64,000 nt of DNA. Source: Streptomyces malaysiense (GTDB lineage: Bacteria; Actinomycetota; Actinomycetes; Streptomycetales; Streptomycetaceae). Shown piece after piece: positions 39,385 to 48,073 of the stretch. The stretch spans positions 173,791 through 237,790 of the forward strand of contig NZ_LBDA02000007.1 in assembly GCF_000980885.2 (NCBI RefSeq), in the 5' to 3' direction. Within the stretch, counting starts at the first letter, position 1. Every line of letters starts with the position of its first letter. A program made the translations under genes and the position numbers. The notes below the pieces were generated by a model. It made no database searches and had not been told where the DNA came from. It worked only from the letters and a program-made list of their open reading frames with translations.

Positions 39385-40331
39385 GGAATGAGGTCCTTCG
39401 TCCGTTCCACGTTGGTCGCCTTCACCAGGAAGTGCGGGCGGCCCTTCACCTCGTAGTAGATGCGGCCGGTGTACTCCCCGATCACTCCCAGCATGACCAT
39501 CTGGACACCGGCGAGGGCCGTGACCGCGGTGATGATGGTGACATATCCGGGCGTCCGCACCCCGTGCAGCAGCGCGGCGATCACGATCCAGGCGGTGTAG
39601 AGACCGGCGCACAGCAGCAGGCTGACGCCGAGCCAGAGGGCGGCGCGCAGCGGACGGTTGTTGAAGGACAGGACGCCGTCCAGGCCGTATTCGAGCAGTC
39701 CTCGCAGGTTCCAGGAGCTGCGGCCGGCCTCGCGCACGGCGTTCTCGTACGCGAAGGTGGTGCTGGGGAAGCCGACCCAGGCGAACAGGCCCTTGGAGAA
39801 GCGGTTGTACTCGGTCAGCCCGAGCACCGCGTCCACCACCCGGCGGGACAGCAGCCTGAAGTCCCCCACTCCGTCCATGAGTTCGACGTCGACCAGGCGG
39901 TTGACGAGACGGTAGTAGAGACGGGCGGCGAGGGTGCGGGTGAGGCGGTCGCCGATGCGGGTGCGGCGGGCGATGACCTGGTCGTAGCCCTGTTCGCGCA
40001 GCCGGACCATGCGGGCGATCAGCTCGGGCGGGTGCTGGAGGTCGGCGTCCATGACCACGACACAGTCGCCGCCGGCGTGCCGCAGCCCGGCCAGCAGGGC
40101 GGCCTCCTTGCCGAAGTTGCGGCTGAACGAGACGTAGCGCACCCGCTGGTCGCGGGCGGCGAGGCGTTCGAGGACGGAGAGGGTACGGTCGCGGCTGCCG
40201 TCGTCGACGTACACGAACTCCATGTCGTGGCCGAGCGGCAGCAGTTCGTCGGAGACCTTCTGGACGGCTTCGTGGAAGCGTTCCAGGACGGCTTCCTCGT
40301 CGTAGCAGGGCGTGACGATCGATATCAGCAT
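39381..40331 (-). CDS. Family-2 glycosyltransferase (GtrB/DPM1-like, membrane-anchored)
   Basis: 316 residues. GT-A motifs are VDDGSRDRT and MDADLQHPPE; two C-terminal membrane helices (about 235-258 and 270-292) are typical of GtrB/CsbB. It should load a sugar on undecaprenyl (polyprenyl) phosphate at the inner face. Placed between YfhO-type and GtrA genes; the start is 44 bases after the YfhO stop. Confidence 0.92.
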   Translation of the reverse strand: MLISIVTPCYDEEAVLERFHEAVQKVSDELLPLGHDMEFVYVDDGSRDRTLSVLERLAARDQRVRYVSFSRNFGKEAALLAGLRHAGGDCVVVMDADLQHPPELIARMVRLREQGYDQVIARRTRIGDRLTRTLAARLYYRLVNRLVDVELMDGVGDFRLLSRRVVDAVLGLTEYNRFSKGLFAWVGFPSTTFAYENAVREAGRSSWNLRGLLEYGLDGVLSFNNRPLRAALWLGVSLLLCAGLYTAWIVIAALLHGVRTPGYVTIITAVTALAGVQMVMLGVIGEYTGRIYYEVKGRPHFLVKATNVERTKDLIP

Positions 40332-40375
40332 GGCGGATGTCCCCAGGGGCGCGGTCGGGCGCGGTCGGATCTCGG

Positions 40376-42943
40376 TCAGGGCGCGGCGGTCACGCGCTCG
40401 CGCGGTGCCGGCGGTGCGGTCGGGGCGGGTGTCGGGACGCGTCGGCGGCGGACGGCGGCCACCGCGGTGAGCAGGAGGAGCGTTGCGAGCGAGGCGAGGC
40501 CGACGGCCGTGCCCAGCCGGAGGCCGGGTGGGTGGAAGGTGCAGGTGAGGTTGGTCCCGGTGCCGTCCAGGGGGACGGCGATCAGTCCGTGGTACTGCCG
40601 GGCGGGGCGGGCCGGGCCGTCCCCCGCGGCGCAGCGCCAGCCGGCGGTGCGGGGGACGGCGAGGACGGCGATTCCCCTGCTCCCCGAGGGGAGTCGGGCA
40701 CGCACGGTGCCGTCGGAGACGGTGACCGAGGTGGCGCCGGTGGCCCTGAGACGGGCGGCGGCGGTGGCCAGACGGGCGGTGTCCAGGCAGCCGACGGCGC
40801 CGGACGGGATGCGGCCGGGCCGGTCCGGGACCAGATCGATCCGTACCCGCCCGGAGGCGGGGACGCGGCCGAGCGGCTCCATGGCGGCGAGGGCGCGTCC
40901 GCGGTCGTAGTGGAACCGGGCGGTGCCGTCCGCGCCCCGGGCGAGCCGTGCGGTGCCGGAGAAGTGCGGGGCGGCCAGGTACACCTGGGTGCCCGCCGGG
41001 CAGCGGGCGCCGACCGTCGGCCCGGTCAGCGCGTTCCCGGAGCCGACCCGGCGGCCGGGCGCGGGTGTTCCGTCGTCGCCCCGCACGGTGACGCGGGGCA
41101 CGGTGTAGACGCGGCTGCCGAGCAGCAGTTCCTGGTTGCGGTACGGCGACGGGCCGAAGGCCGCCTCGTCGGGGTCGGACCGCACGGTCACCAGGGGCGG
41201 CACGTCCCGCCGGGTGACGGTCGGCGCGGCGGTGTCCTCGGGCAGGTGGGTCCGGTGCGGGTCGGGCGGGCTGTGCACCCGGGCGCCGACGGAGAAGAGC
41301 ACGTCCGTGACGGCGTTGTCGAGGCTCTGCACGCCCCGGCCGCCCGAGGTCCAGCCGCCGCCCAGGGCGGTGAGGGTGCGGGTGAGGACGTCGGAGGTGA
41401 GGCTGCTGTAGTAGGCGGCGCCCTGTCCGCCGACCGCCAACGGGTCGTTGGCGACGGTCTGTTCACGGCCGGGGTCGGTGCGGTAGCGGGGCCAGCCGTC
41501 GGCGCGGGCGATCGCGGCGGCCTGGAGCCGCTGCCGCTCGCCCCAGGGCGCGTAGTCGTCCAGGTGCTTGAGGCGCAGCCCGCTCGCCACGGCGGCACTG
41601 GCGGCGCTCTCCCCCGCCTGCGCGCCGAGCAGCACGAGCGCGGCCAGGAGCGCGAGCCGTCCCCGCTCCCCGGCGCGGCGCAGCAGGACGAGCCCGGTGA
41701 GGGCCCCGGCGGCGCCGAGTAGCAGCACGGGCCAGGTGTGCGCGTGGACCAGATCCGTGCCGCTCGCGACGACGGCGACCAGAGCGAACAGGGCAGCGGC
41801 CGCCCCGAGGGCGGGCAGCCCCGGCGGGCCGTACGACAGCGCGTGCCAGGCGGCGATGACCAGCAGCCCGCACAGCACGAAGCTCTGCCGGTAGGAGCTG
41901 CCCTGCGGGATCGCGAAGGCGTGCCAGGCCAGGCTGGTGGGCGCCCATTGCAGGGAGAGGGCCACCACGAGCACCAGCGCGCTCCAGCCGGCGCGGACGC
42001 GGCCGGGGACGGCCCGGTGGAAGGGCAGGGCGAGGGCGAGGAGCAGGGTGGTGGTGCCGACGTAGAGCGCCGGGGAGCTGAAGTCGTACGTCGCCGGCAA
42101 CAGCCGGGCCAGCAGGTTCTCGGCCGGCACCGGGTGGAAGCGCGCGAGGCGGCCCGGGTAGGCGTGCTCGGTGCCGCGGTAGACGACCGCGAGCAGCGGG
42201 GCGGCGAGGCCCGTGCCGAGGGCGACGGCGAGTACGGCGCGGCCGGCGGCGGCCAGGGCCTGCCGGCGCGGTGGGGCGGCGAGCAGCAGCCATACCAGCA
42301 GCACGAGTCCGGCGCCGAGGGTGGCCATGTAGGCGGTGTAGAAGTCGGCGGTCCAGGCGAGCGTCACGATCAGCACCCCGAGGACCCGGCGCCGTCCGGC
42401 GAGGGCCCACTCGCCGGCCAGGCAGAGCAGTGGCAGCGCGATCAGCCCGTCGAGCCACATCGTGTTGTGGTCCGCGGCGAGCGTCCAGCCGCACAGCGCG
42501 TACGACACCCCGAGCAGTGCCGCCGCCCACCAGCGGCCGGGCCGCAGCCGGAGCAGCAGCCAGGCCATGGCGGCCGCGGCGCTCGCGATCTTCAGGACGG
42601 TGATCACGTACACCGCGAGGTCGATCCGGTCGCGCGGGAAGAGCGCGACGAGCGGCGCGAACGGGCTGGCGAGGTAGGTGCCGAAGTCCGGCAGGAAGCC
42701 GGCACCGTACCCGGACTGCCAGTTGACCAGCAGTCCGCCGTCCGCCCTGTCGTGCAGCAGGTCCCAGAGGTGGGCGTGCAGGGGCACGTACTGATTGCCC
42801 AGGTCATTGACGCTGCGGGTGCGGGGGCCGAAGGGCCGGTCGCCGGCCAGCAGATCACCGGCGCACAGCGCCACGGCCGCCACCAGGGCGGCGAGCGCCG
42901 CGGCGGCCCGGCGTCCCGCGCCCGGCACGGTCGATTGGTCCAT
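40376..42943 (-). CDS. YfhO-family multi-spanning membrane protein (GT-C-like)
   Basis: 855 residues from the ATG at 42941-42943, with about 12 membrane helices in the first 500 residues, then a large outer domain rich in beta segments, and a last helix near 825-845. Sequence such as NDLGNQYVPLHAHLWDLL and YGAGFLPDFGTYLASP is characteristic of YfhO proteins, whose Bacillus/Listeria relatives transfer sugars from lipid carriers onto teichoic acids. With the GT2 and GtrA genes downstream it completes a three-part surface glycosylation set. TTG at 42985 is an alternative start. The upstream 200 bp are AT-richer, likely promoter. Confidence 0.88.
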   Translation of the reverse strand: MDQSTVPGAGRRAAAALAALVAAVALCAGDLLAGDRPFGPRTRSVNDLGNQYVPLHAHLWDLLHDRADGGLLVNWQSGYGAGFLPDFGTYLASPFAPLVALFPRDRIDLAVYVITVLKIASAAAAMAWLLLRLRPGRWWAAALLGVSYALCGWTLAADHNTMWLDGLIALPLLCLAGEWALAGRRRVLGVLIVTLAWTADFYTAYMATLGAGLVLLVWLLLAAPPRRQALAAAGRAVLAVALGTGLAAPLLAVVYRGTEHAYPGRLARFHPVPAENLLARLLPATYDFSSPALYVGTTTLLLALALPFHRAVPGRVRAGWSALVLVVALSLQWAPTSLAWHAFAIPQGSSYRQSFVLCGLLVIAAWHALSYGPPGLPALGAAAALFALVAVVASGTDLVHAHTWPVLLLGAAGALTGLVLLRRAGERGRLALLAALVLLGAQAGESAASAAVASGLRLKHLDDYAPWGERQRLQAAAIARADGWPRYRTDPGREQTVANDPLAVGGQGAAYYSSLTSDVLTRTLTALGGGWTSGGRGVQSLDNAVTDVLFSVGARVHSPPDPHRTHLPEDTAAPTVTRRDVPPLVTVRSDPDEAAFGPSPYRNQELLLGSRVYTVPRVTVRGDDGTPAPGRRVGSGNALTGPTVGARCPAGTQVYLAAPHFSGTARLARGADGTARFHYDRGRALAAMEPLGRVPASGRVRIDLVPDRPGRIPSGAVGCLDTARLATAAARLRATGATSVTVSDGTVRARLPSGSRGIAVLAVPRTAGWRCAAGDGPARPARQYHGLIAVPLDGTGTNLTCTFHPPGLRLGTAVGLASLATLLLLTAVAAVRRRRVPTPAPTAPPAPRERVTAAP

Positions 42944-43161
42944 CGGTCGGCAGACCCCCAGTGAATTCACCTTGGATTTCGCCAACCTAGACGGGACAGC
43001 ATTCCGATCGGTTGTGCTTCCGGGAGGAGTTGATGCGTTTTACACCGAACAACATCTGGAATTCATGGATTTGATGTCCGGCCGGGAAACACGACCTTTC
43101 CTGAACGTTGTTCACCGGTGTTTTCCAGGTGACGTTCCACTACCTGCGAAAAGCGTGCCGT

Positions 43162-43755
43162 TCAGGGCCGGTTCGCCCGCACCGCCGGGCTCTCGAAGCG
43201 AAGGTTCCAGTGACCCCCGCCGCCCAGGAGGGTGGCGGTCGACAGCGGGCGGATGCCGAGGTTCCAGTAGGTGGCCGGCGGGGCCTTCAGGGCGTAGACG
43301 AGGGCGGCGCGGATCACCGCGGGCTCGGCGACCGCGACGACGCGGACGCCGTCGTCGGCCGGGCGGGTGTCGAGCCAGCCGCCGACCCGGGAGATGAAGG
43401 CGAGCAGGGACTCACCGCCGTGCGGGGTGGCCCGGGGGTCGGCGAGCCAGGCGTCCACCGCCGCCGGTTCCCGGGCCATCGCCTCGCCGAGCGTCAGCCC
43501 GCGCCAGCGCCCCATGTCGCAGTCGCGCAGCGCGAGCTGGGCCAGCGGGGCGAAGCCGAGGGCGTCGCCGGTGGCACGGCTGCGCCGGGTCGGGGAGCAG
43601 TAGCGCAGTTCGGCGGCGGCCAGCGGCAGCAGCTCGCCAGCGGCGCGCCGCACCTCGTCCCAGTCGGCCTGGTCCAGCGGCCGGTCGTCCTCGAACCGCT
43701 CCGCGAGCAGCGGCGCGCTGCGCGCGGCGGCGACGAACGTCACCCTCAGTGGCAT
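43162..43755 (-). CDS. Histidine-phosphatase homologue lacking catalytic histidines
   Basis: 197 residues. The fold of the phosphoglycerate-mutase superfamily is clear from DCDMGRWRGLTLGEA, PHGGESLLAFISRVGGWL and VIRAALVYALKAPPATYWNLGIRPLS. However, the N-terminal RHG of the active site is replaced (FVAAARS at 7-13), and the second catalytic His, normally in HGGVIR, is replaced (AEPAVIR). Both core residues being lost argues for a non-catalytic, perhaps ligand-binding or regulatory, protein. The frame is intact with normal codon use, so it is not a pseudogene. ATG at 43753-43755. Confidence 0.85.
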   Translation of the reverse strand: MPLRVTFVAAARSAPLLAERFEDDRPLDQADWDEVRRAAGELLPLAAAELRYCSPTRRSRATGDALGFAPLAQLALRDCDMGRWRGLTLGEAMAREPAAVDAWLADPRATPHGGESLLAFISRVGGWLDTRPADDGVRVVAVAEPAVIRAALVYALKAPPATYWNLGIRPLSTATLLGGGGHWNLRFESPAVRANRP

Positions 43756-44010
43756 GCGGTGATGGTGGGGCCGTCCGGGGCGCTGGTCAAGGCTTTCCAC
43801 CTGTGAGATGCCGGCGCCGAGCCGCCGCTCGTCCGAAGCGGCGGATCATTCATGTCCCGGGGTGTTCCAGCGGCGTGAGCCCAGCCTCTCGCGGACCCAG
43901 TGCGCGTAGGCGACCTGCGCGCCGGAGGCGGTGTCGTGTCGTGGACCCCGGAGTTGATCGATCGCCCCCCCGGCGCCCCCACGGCGCCCGGTGACCCGCC
44001 GTACCGCCCC

Positions 44011-45444
44011 CTACAGCACCTCGTCGCAGGCCGCGCGCAGCCGCCGTACCCCCTCCGTGATCTCCCCGAGGCCCGCGACCGCCGCGAAGCTCAGCCGGAC
44101 GTGGGGCGCCGGGGGCTCGGCACTGAAATAGGGGCGGCCCGGGGTGAGGGCCACGCCCGCGCGCAGGGCGGCGGCGCCGAACGCGTCGTCGTCGGTGCCG
44201 TCGGGCAGCCGCGCCCACAGGTGGTAGCCACCGGACGGGACGTACGTCAGGGCGAGTTCGGGCAGCCGCAGCGCGAGCGCGCTCGTCATGGCGTCCCGGC
44301 GCTCTTTCAACTCCGCTGACAGGGAACGCAGATGGCGGGGCCAGGCCGGTGAGCCGACGAGTTCGAGAGCGGCCTCCTGGAGCGGGCGGGACACGAAGAA
44401 GGAGTCCACCACCTGGATGGCGCGCAGCCGTTCGAGGACCGGGCCGTGCGCGGCGAGCGCGCTCACCCGGAAGCTGGGCGAGGTCGCCTTGGTCAGCGAG
44501 CCGACGTGCACCACCACGCCGTCGGGGTCGTCGGCGGCCAGCGGGCGGGGCAGCGGGCCGGCGTCGGCGTGCACGAGGCGGCGTACGAAGTCGTCCTCCA
44601 CGACGAAGGCGCCGGCCGCGCGGGCGATGCCCAGCACCTCGGCACGCCGGCCGGGGGCGAGGACCGCGCCGGTCGGGTTCTGGAAGAGGGGCTGGCAGAC
44701 GAACACCCGGGCGCCGGTGGCCCGGAAGGCGTCCGCGAGCAGTTCGGGCCGTACGCCGTCGCGGTCCACCGGCACCGGGACCGGGCGCAGCCCGCCCGCG
44801 CGGGCGAGGGCCAGCATGCCGGGGTAGGTGGGCGACTCGACCAGCACCGGGGCGCCGGGCGGGGCGAGCGCGCGCAGGGCGGTGGACAGCGCGGACTGGC
44901 CGCCCGCCGCGATCAGCACCTCGGCCGCGGTGACCGCGCCGCCGATCTCGCGCGCGAACCACTCGCGCAGCTCCGGCAGCCCCTCCAGCGGCGGCCGCCC
45001 CCAGGCGCCGGGCCGCCGCCCCGCGCGGGCGAGCGCCGCCGCCATGGCCCGCTCGGGCTGGAGCGAGGGATGCGGATAGCCGCCGTTGAACTCCAGCACC
45101 CCGGGCGGCGGGGCGGCGAGCGAGACGGTGACCCCGGTGGCGTCCACCGTGCGCGGTACGAGGTCGGCGGCGCCGTCGGCGCTCAGCGCGACCTCCTGCC
45201 AGGAGGTGTCCCCGGCCGGCGCCTCGGGGGTGCGCGGCCGGGCCCGGAAGGCGCCCGCGCCGGGCCGGGTGACGACCAGCCCCTCGGCGGCCAGCCGGGC
45301 GAGCGCCCGCGAGACGGTCACCGGGCTCACCCGGAACCGCTCGACCAGAGCCCGGCTGGACGGCAGCTTTCCACCTAGTGAGTAGCGATCCAACTCCCTT
45401 CGCAGCTGTTCCGCCAGTTCACTCACACTGCTACGCTCTTGCAT
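44011..45444 (-). CDS. MocR-type regulator (GntR HTH fused to aminotransferase fold)
   Basis: 477 residues. A GntR winged HTH (about 5-70: GGKLPSSRALVERFRVSPVTVSRALARLAAEGLV) leads to a fold-type-I PLP domain with Schiff-base Lys in VHVGSLTKATSPSFRVSA and PTGAVLAPGRR. Such proteins sense PLP or amino compounds and regulate a neighbouring gene, here the divergent EamA exporter. The ATG at 45442-45444 shares CATG with the exporter's ATG; a GTG at 45426 is a possible true start. Confidence 0.9.
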   Translation of the reverse strand: MQERSSVSELAEQLRRELDRYSLGGKLPSSRALVERFRVSPVTVSRALARLAAEGLVVTRPGAGAFRARPRTPEAPAGDTSWQEVALSADGAADLVPRTVDATGVTVSLAAPPPGVLEFNGGYPHPSLQPERAMAAALARAGRRPGAWGRPPLEGLPELREWFAREIGGAVTAAEVLIAAGGQSALSTALRALAPPGAPVLVESPTYPGMLALARAGGLRPVPVPVDRDGVRPELLADAFRATGARVFVCQPLFQNPTGAVLAPGRRAEVLGIARAAGAFVVEDDFVRRLVHADAGPLPRPLAADDPDGVVVHVGSLTKATSPSFRVSALAAHGPVLERLRAIQVVDSFFVSRPLQEAALELVGSPAWPRHLRSLSAELKERRDAMTSALALRLPELALTYVPSGGYHLWARLPDGTDDDAFGAAALRAGVALTPGRPYFSAEPPAPHVRLSFAAVAGLGEITEGVRRLRAACDEVL

Positions 45445-46357
45445 GAAGACACAGAGTAGCGCTACTGGATCCGGCCCGATAGCGGTCACCGCTCCCCGAC
45501 CGGAGCGCCGGACGCTGGGCACCGCACTCGCCGCCCTCGGCGTCGCCGCCTTCTCCCTCACCTTCCCGGCCACCGCCTGGGGCCTGGAGGGCTTCGGCCC
45601 CTGGACGCTGGTGACCGTGCGCAGCGTCCTGGCCGCACTGGTCGCGGGCGGCGCCCTGCTGGCCCTGCGGGTGCGGCCGCCCGAGCGGCGCGAGCTGCGC
45701 GGACTCGCCGTCGTCGCGCTCGGTGTGGTGCTCGGCTTCCCCACGCTGACCACGCTCGCGCTGCGCACCTCCAGCACCGCGCACGCGGCCGTCGTGGTGG
45801 GCCTGCTGCCGCTGACCACGGCCGTCTGCTCGGCGCTGCGCACCGGCCATCGTCCCTCGCGCCGGTTCTGGCTCGCGGCGGTGGCCGGCGCGCTGGCGGT
45901 GCTGGCGTTCACGGCCGTGCAGAGCGGGGGCGCGCTCACCGCGGCCGACGGCTGTCTGTTCGCGGCCCTGCTGGTGTGCGCCGCCGGGTACACCGAGGGC
46001 GGGCTGCTGGCCCGGGTGATGCCCGGCTGGCAGGTCATCGGCTGGGCACTGGTGCTGTGCCTGCCGCTCACGCTGCCGGCCGCCGCGCTGGCGCTGTCGT
46101 ACGAGCCGTTCCGGGTGACCGCGCACGGCATCGCCGGACTGCTGTGGGTGGCCCTGGGGTCGCAGTTCCTCGGGCTGGTCGTCTGGTACCGGGGGATGGC
46201 GGCCATCGGGGTCCCCAGGGCGAGCCAGTTGCAGTTGGCTCAGCCCCTGCTCACACTGGTGTGGTCGGCGTTGTTGCTGGGCGAGCACTACACGGCGGCC
46301 GCTCCCCTTACCGCCGTCGCCGTGCTCGTGTGCATCGCCGTCACCCAGCGGTCGTGA
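45443..46357 (+). CDS. EamA-family exporter (DMT superfamily)
   Basis: 304 residues, ten membrane helices in two EamA repeats (about 28-150 and 160-295; SQLQLAQPLLTLVWSALLLGE is the usual end of the second repeat). It may export amino acids, purines or other small metabolites. Divergent from the MocR gene with start codons overlapping by two bases, so MocR is its likely regulator. GTG about 14 codons in is an alternative start. Confidence 0.88.
   Translation: MKTQSSATGSGPIAVTAPRPERRTLGTALAALGVAAFSLTFPATAWGLEGFGPWTLVTVRSVLAALVAGGALLALRVRPPERRELRGLAVVALGVVLGFPTLTTLALRTSSTAHAAVVVGLLPLTTAVCSALRTGHRPSRRFWLAAVAGALAVLAFTAVQSGGALTAADGCLFAALLVCAAGYTEGGLLARVMPGWQVIGWALVLCLPLTLPAAALALSYEPFRVTAHGIAGLLWVALGSQFLGLVVWYRGMAAIGVPRASQLQLAQPLLTLVWSALLLGEHYTAAAPLTAVAVLVCIAVTQRS
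45455..45466. promoter_or_regulatory. Palindrome AGTAGCGCTACT at the mocR/eamA junction
   Basis: Perfect 12-bp palindrome ten bases into the exporter frame; related GTAGC/GCTAC pieces occur on the other side (ACTGCTACGCT near 45427, GAGTAGCGAT near 45379). Likely MocR operator copies. Confidence 0.5.
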
Positions 46358-46377
46358 TCGTTGAGGAGGGCCTGCAG

Positions 46378-46575
46378 ATGCGCGCATCCAAGGGCGACCG
46401 GCTTGTCCAGCACGGCAGGGTGGTCGGCCAACACGACCAGGAGTCCGAAGTCGTCGAAGTGATGGGTCAGGAAGGCAGTCCGCCCTACCGGGTCCGTTTC
46501 ACCGACGGGCACGAGGCCATCATGTCGCCGGGGCCCGACTGCCAGGTCAAGCACAAGGAGGACCGGCAGCGGTAG
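46378..46575 (+). CDS. DUF1918 small protein
   Basis: 65 residues. SH3-like basic protein with the DUF1918 pattern: MRASKGDRLVQHGRVVGQHD, then GSPPYRVRFTDGHEAIMSPGPD. Function unknown; abundant in actinomycetes and often stress-associated. ATG follows GAGGAGGGCCTGCAG, 20 bases after the exporter gene, with which it may be co-transcribed. Confidence 0.9.
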   Translation: MRASKGDRLVQHGRVVGQHDQESEVVEVMGQEGSPPYRVRFTDGHEAIMSPGPDCQVKHKEDRQR

Positions 46576-46592
46576 CCCGGCGGTTCACCGGG

Positions 46593-47903
46593 TCACCGGG
46601 GCGGGCTGGCCGGCCGCGCGTAGTGGTCCGCGACCACGCGGCGCATCGCCCCGATCGGATCGCTCGCCACGTCCTGGGCGGCGAAGAAGATGTGCCCGCC
46701 CACCTGCGGACGGCGGGCGGCGAGGGTGAGGTGCCGGGACAGCTCCGCCGGGTCCTGCCAGGCCGCCGGCCGGCCGTCGGCGCCGGCCGCCCCGGCCCGG
46801 TAGAGGGCCTCGCCGATGTAGAGCCGCGTCCCGGTGCCCTCGGCGACCCGCGCCCACCAGTCCAGCAGGGTCGCGTAGTCCGCGCCGTCGGCGCCGATCT
46901 CCCAGTACAGCTGGGGCGCCACGTAGTCGATCCAGTTCTCCCGGACCCAGGTACGGGTGTCGGCGTACAGGTCGTCGTACGTCTGGGCGCCCGCGTCCGT
47001 GTCGGAGCCGAGCGGGTCGGTCGACGCGTTGCGCCACACCCCGAAGGGGCTGATCCCGAACCGGGTGCCGGGCCGGACCCGCTCGATGCCCGCCGCCATC
47101 TCCTTGACCAGCCGGTCGATGTTGTCCCTGCGCCAGTCGGCCCGGCTGGTGAACGCTCCGCGGTGGCGCTCGTAGGCGTCGTCGTCCGCGAAGGTCTCCC
47201 CGTCCTCGGGATAGGGGTAGAAGTAGTCGTCGAAGTGGACCGCGTCGACGGGGTAGCGGGCGACCGCGTCGAGCATCGCCCGCTGGACGAAGGCGCGCAC
47301 GTCGGGCAGGCCGGGGTTGTAGTAGAGCTTGCCCCCGTACGGCACCGCCCAGTCGGGGTGGACCCGCGCCGGGTGGGTGGCGGCGAGGAGGCCCGGGTCG
47401 GTGTGGTTCGCGATCCGGTACGGGTTGAACCAGGCGTGCAGCTGGAGCCCCCGGGCGTGCGCCTCGCGCACGGCGGTGCCCAGCGGGTCCCAGCCGGGGT
47501 CGCGGCCCTGGGTGCCGGTGAGGTACCGGGACCACGGCTCGTACGGCGAGGGCCACAGGGCGTCGGCGGTGGGCCGCACCTGGAGCAGCACCGTGTTCAG
47601 CCGCTCGCGCACCGCCCGGTCGAAATGCGCGATCAGCTCCTTCTCCTGCGCGGCGGCGGTCAGGCCGGGGCGCGAGGGCCAGTCCCGGTTCTCGACGGTC
47701 GCCATCCACACGCCCCGCATCTCGGTGGCCGCGCGGGTGCCGGGAGCACCGGTGGCGCCCTCGGCACCGGCCGTCCCGTGTCCTGCCGGGGAGGCCGTCC
47801 GCGCCTCGGGCGCCGGATGCGGCCCGGTCGCCGCACCGCATCCGGCGGTGGTCAGCGCCGAGAGCGCGGACAGGGTGAAAGCCCGGCGTGAGATGGGTCC
47901 CAT
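46593..47903 (-). CDS. GHL10 (DUF187) glycoside-hydrolase-like lipoprotein
   Basis: 436 residues. Tat-type signal with RR and a lipobox-like TAGC (SRRAFTLSALSALTTAGCG), a short Ala/Gly linker, then a TIM-barrel domain starting EMRGVWMATVENRDWPSRPGL. LHAWFNPYRIAN, VDAVHFDDYFYPYP and DYVAPQLYWEI are GHL10 hallmarks with candidate catalytic acids. It probably cleaves a cell-wall or extracellular glycan. ATG at 47901-47903 follows GGAGG by about ten bases. Converges on DUF1918. Confidence 0.9.
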   Translation of the reverse strand: MGPISRRAFTLSALSALTTAGCGAATGPHPAPEARTASPAGHGTAGAEGATGAPGTRAATEMRGVWMATVENRDWPSRPGLTAAAQEKELIAHFDRAVRERLNTVLLQVRPTADALWPSPYEPWSRYLTGTQGRDPGWDPLGTAVREAHARGLQLHAWFNPYRIANHTDPGLLAATHPARVHPDWAVPYGGKLYYNPGLPDVRAFVQRAMLDAVARYPVDAVHFDDYFYPYPEDGETFADDDAYERHRGAFTSRADWRRDNIDRLVKEMAAGIERVRPGTRFGISPFGVWRNASTDPLGSDTDAGAQTYDDLYADTRTWVRENWIDYVAPQLYWEIGADGADYATLLDWWARVAEGTGTRLYIGEALYRAGAAGADGRPAAWQDPAELSRHLTLAARRPQVGGHIFFAAQDVASDPIGAMRRVVADHYARPASPPR

Positions 47904-48073
47904 CGGTCACTTTCCTCCACGTTCCGGATCCGCTCGGTCACGGATGGTCTCCGTGGCCAAGAATGCCCGCACCCAGACGATCGATCATCGATACTTCGCG
48001 GTAACGTGCACGATCGGAGCAGGCGCCGAAACCCGGAGGTCTGCCAGCAAGCCGGAGAAGCGAAGGGGACGAT

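Noticed and set aside
43105..43130. PHO-box-like GTTCACCGGTG upstream of the YfhO operon
   Set aside because: The second 11-mer matches poorly and the orientation is opposite to the operon.
43850..43975. Short minus-strand frame ending SGAQVAYAHWVRERLGSRRW
   Set aside because: It looks protein-like, but has no start, no ribosome site and no recognisable family; too short to call a gene or remnant.
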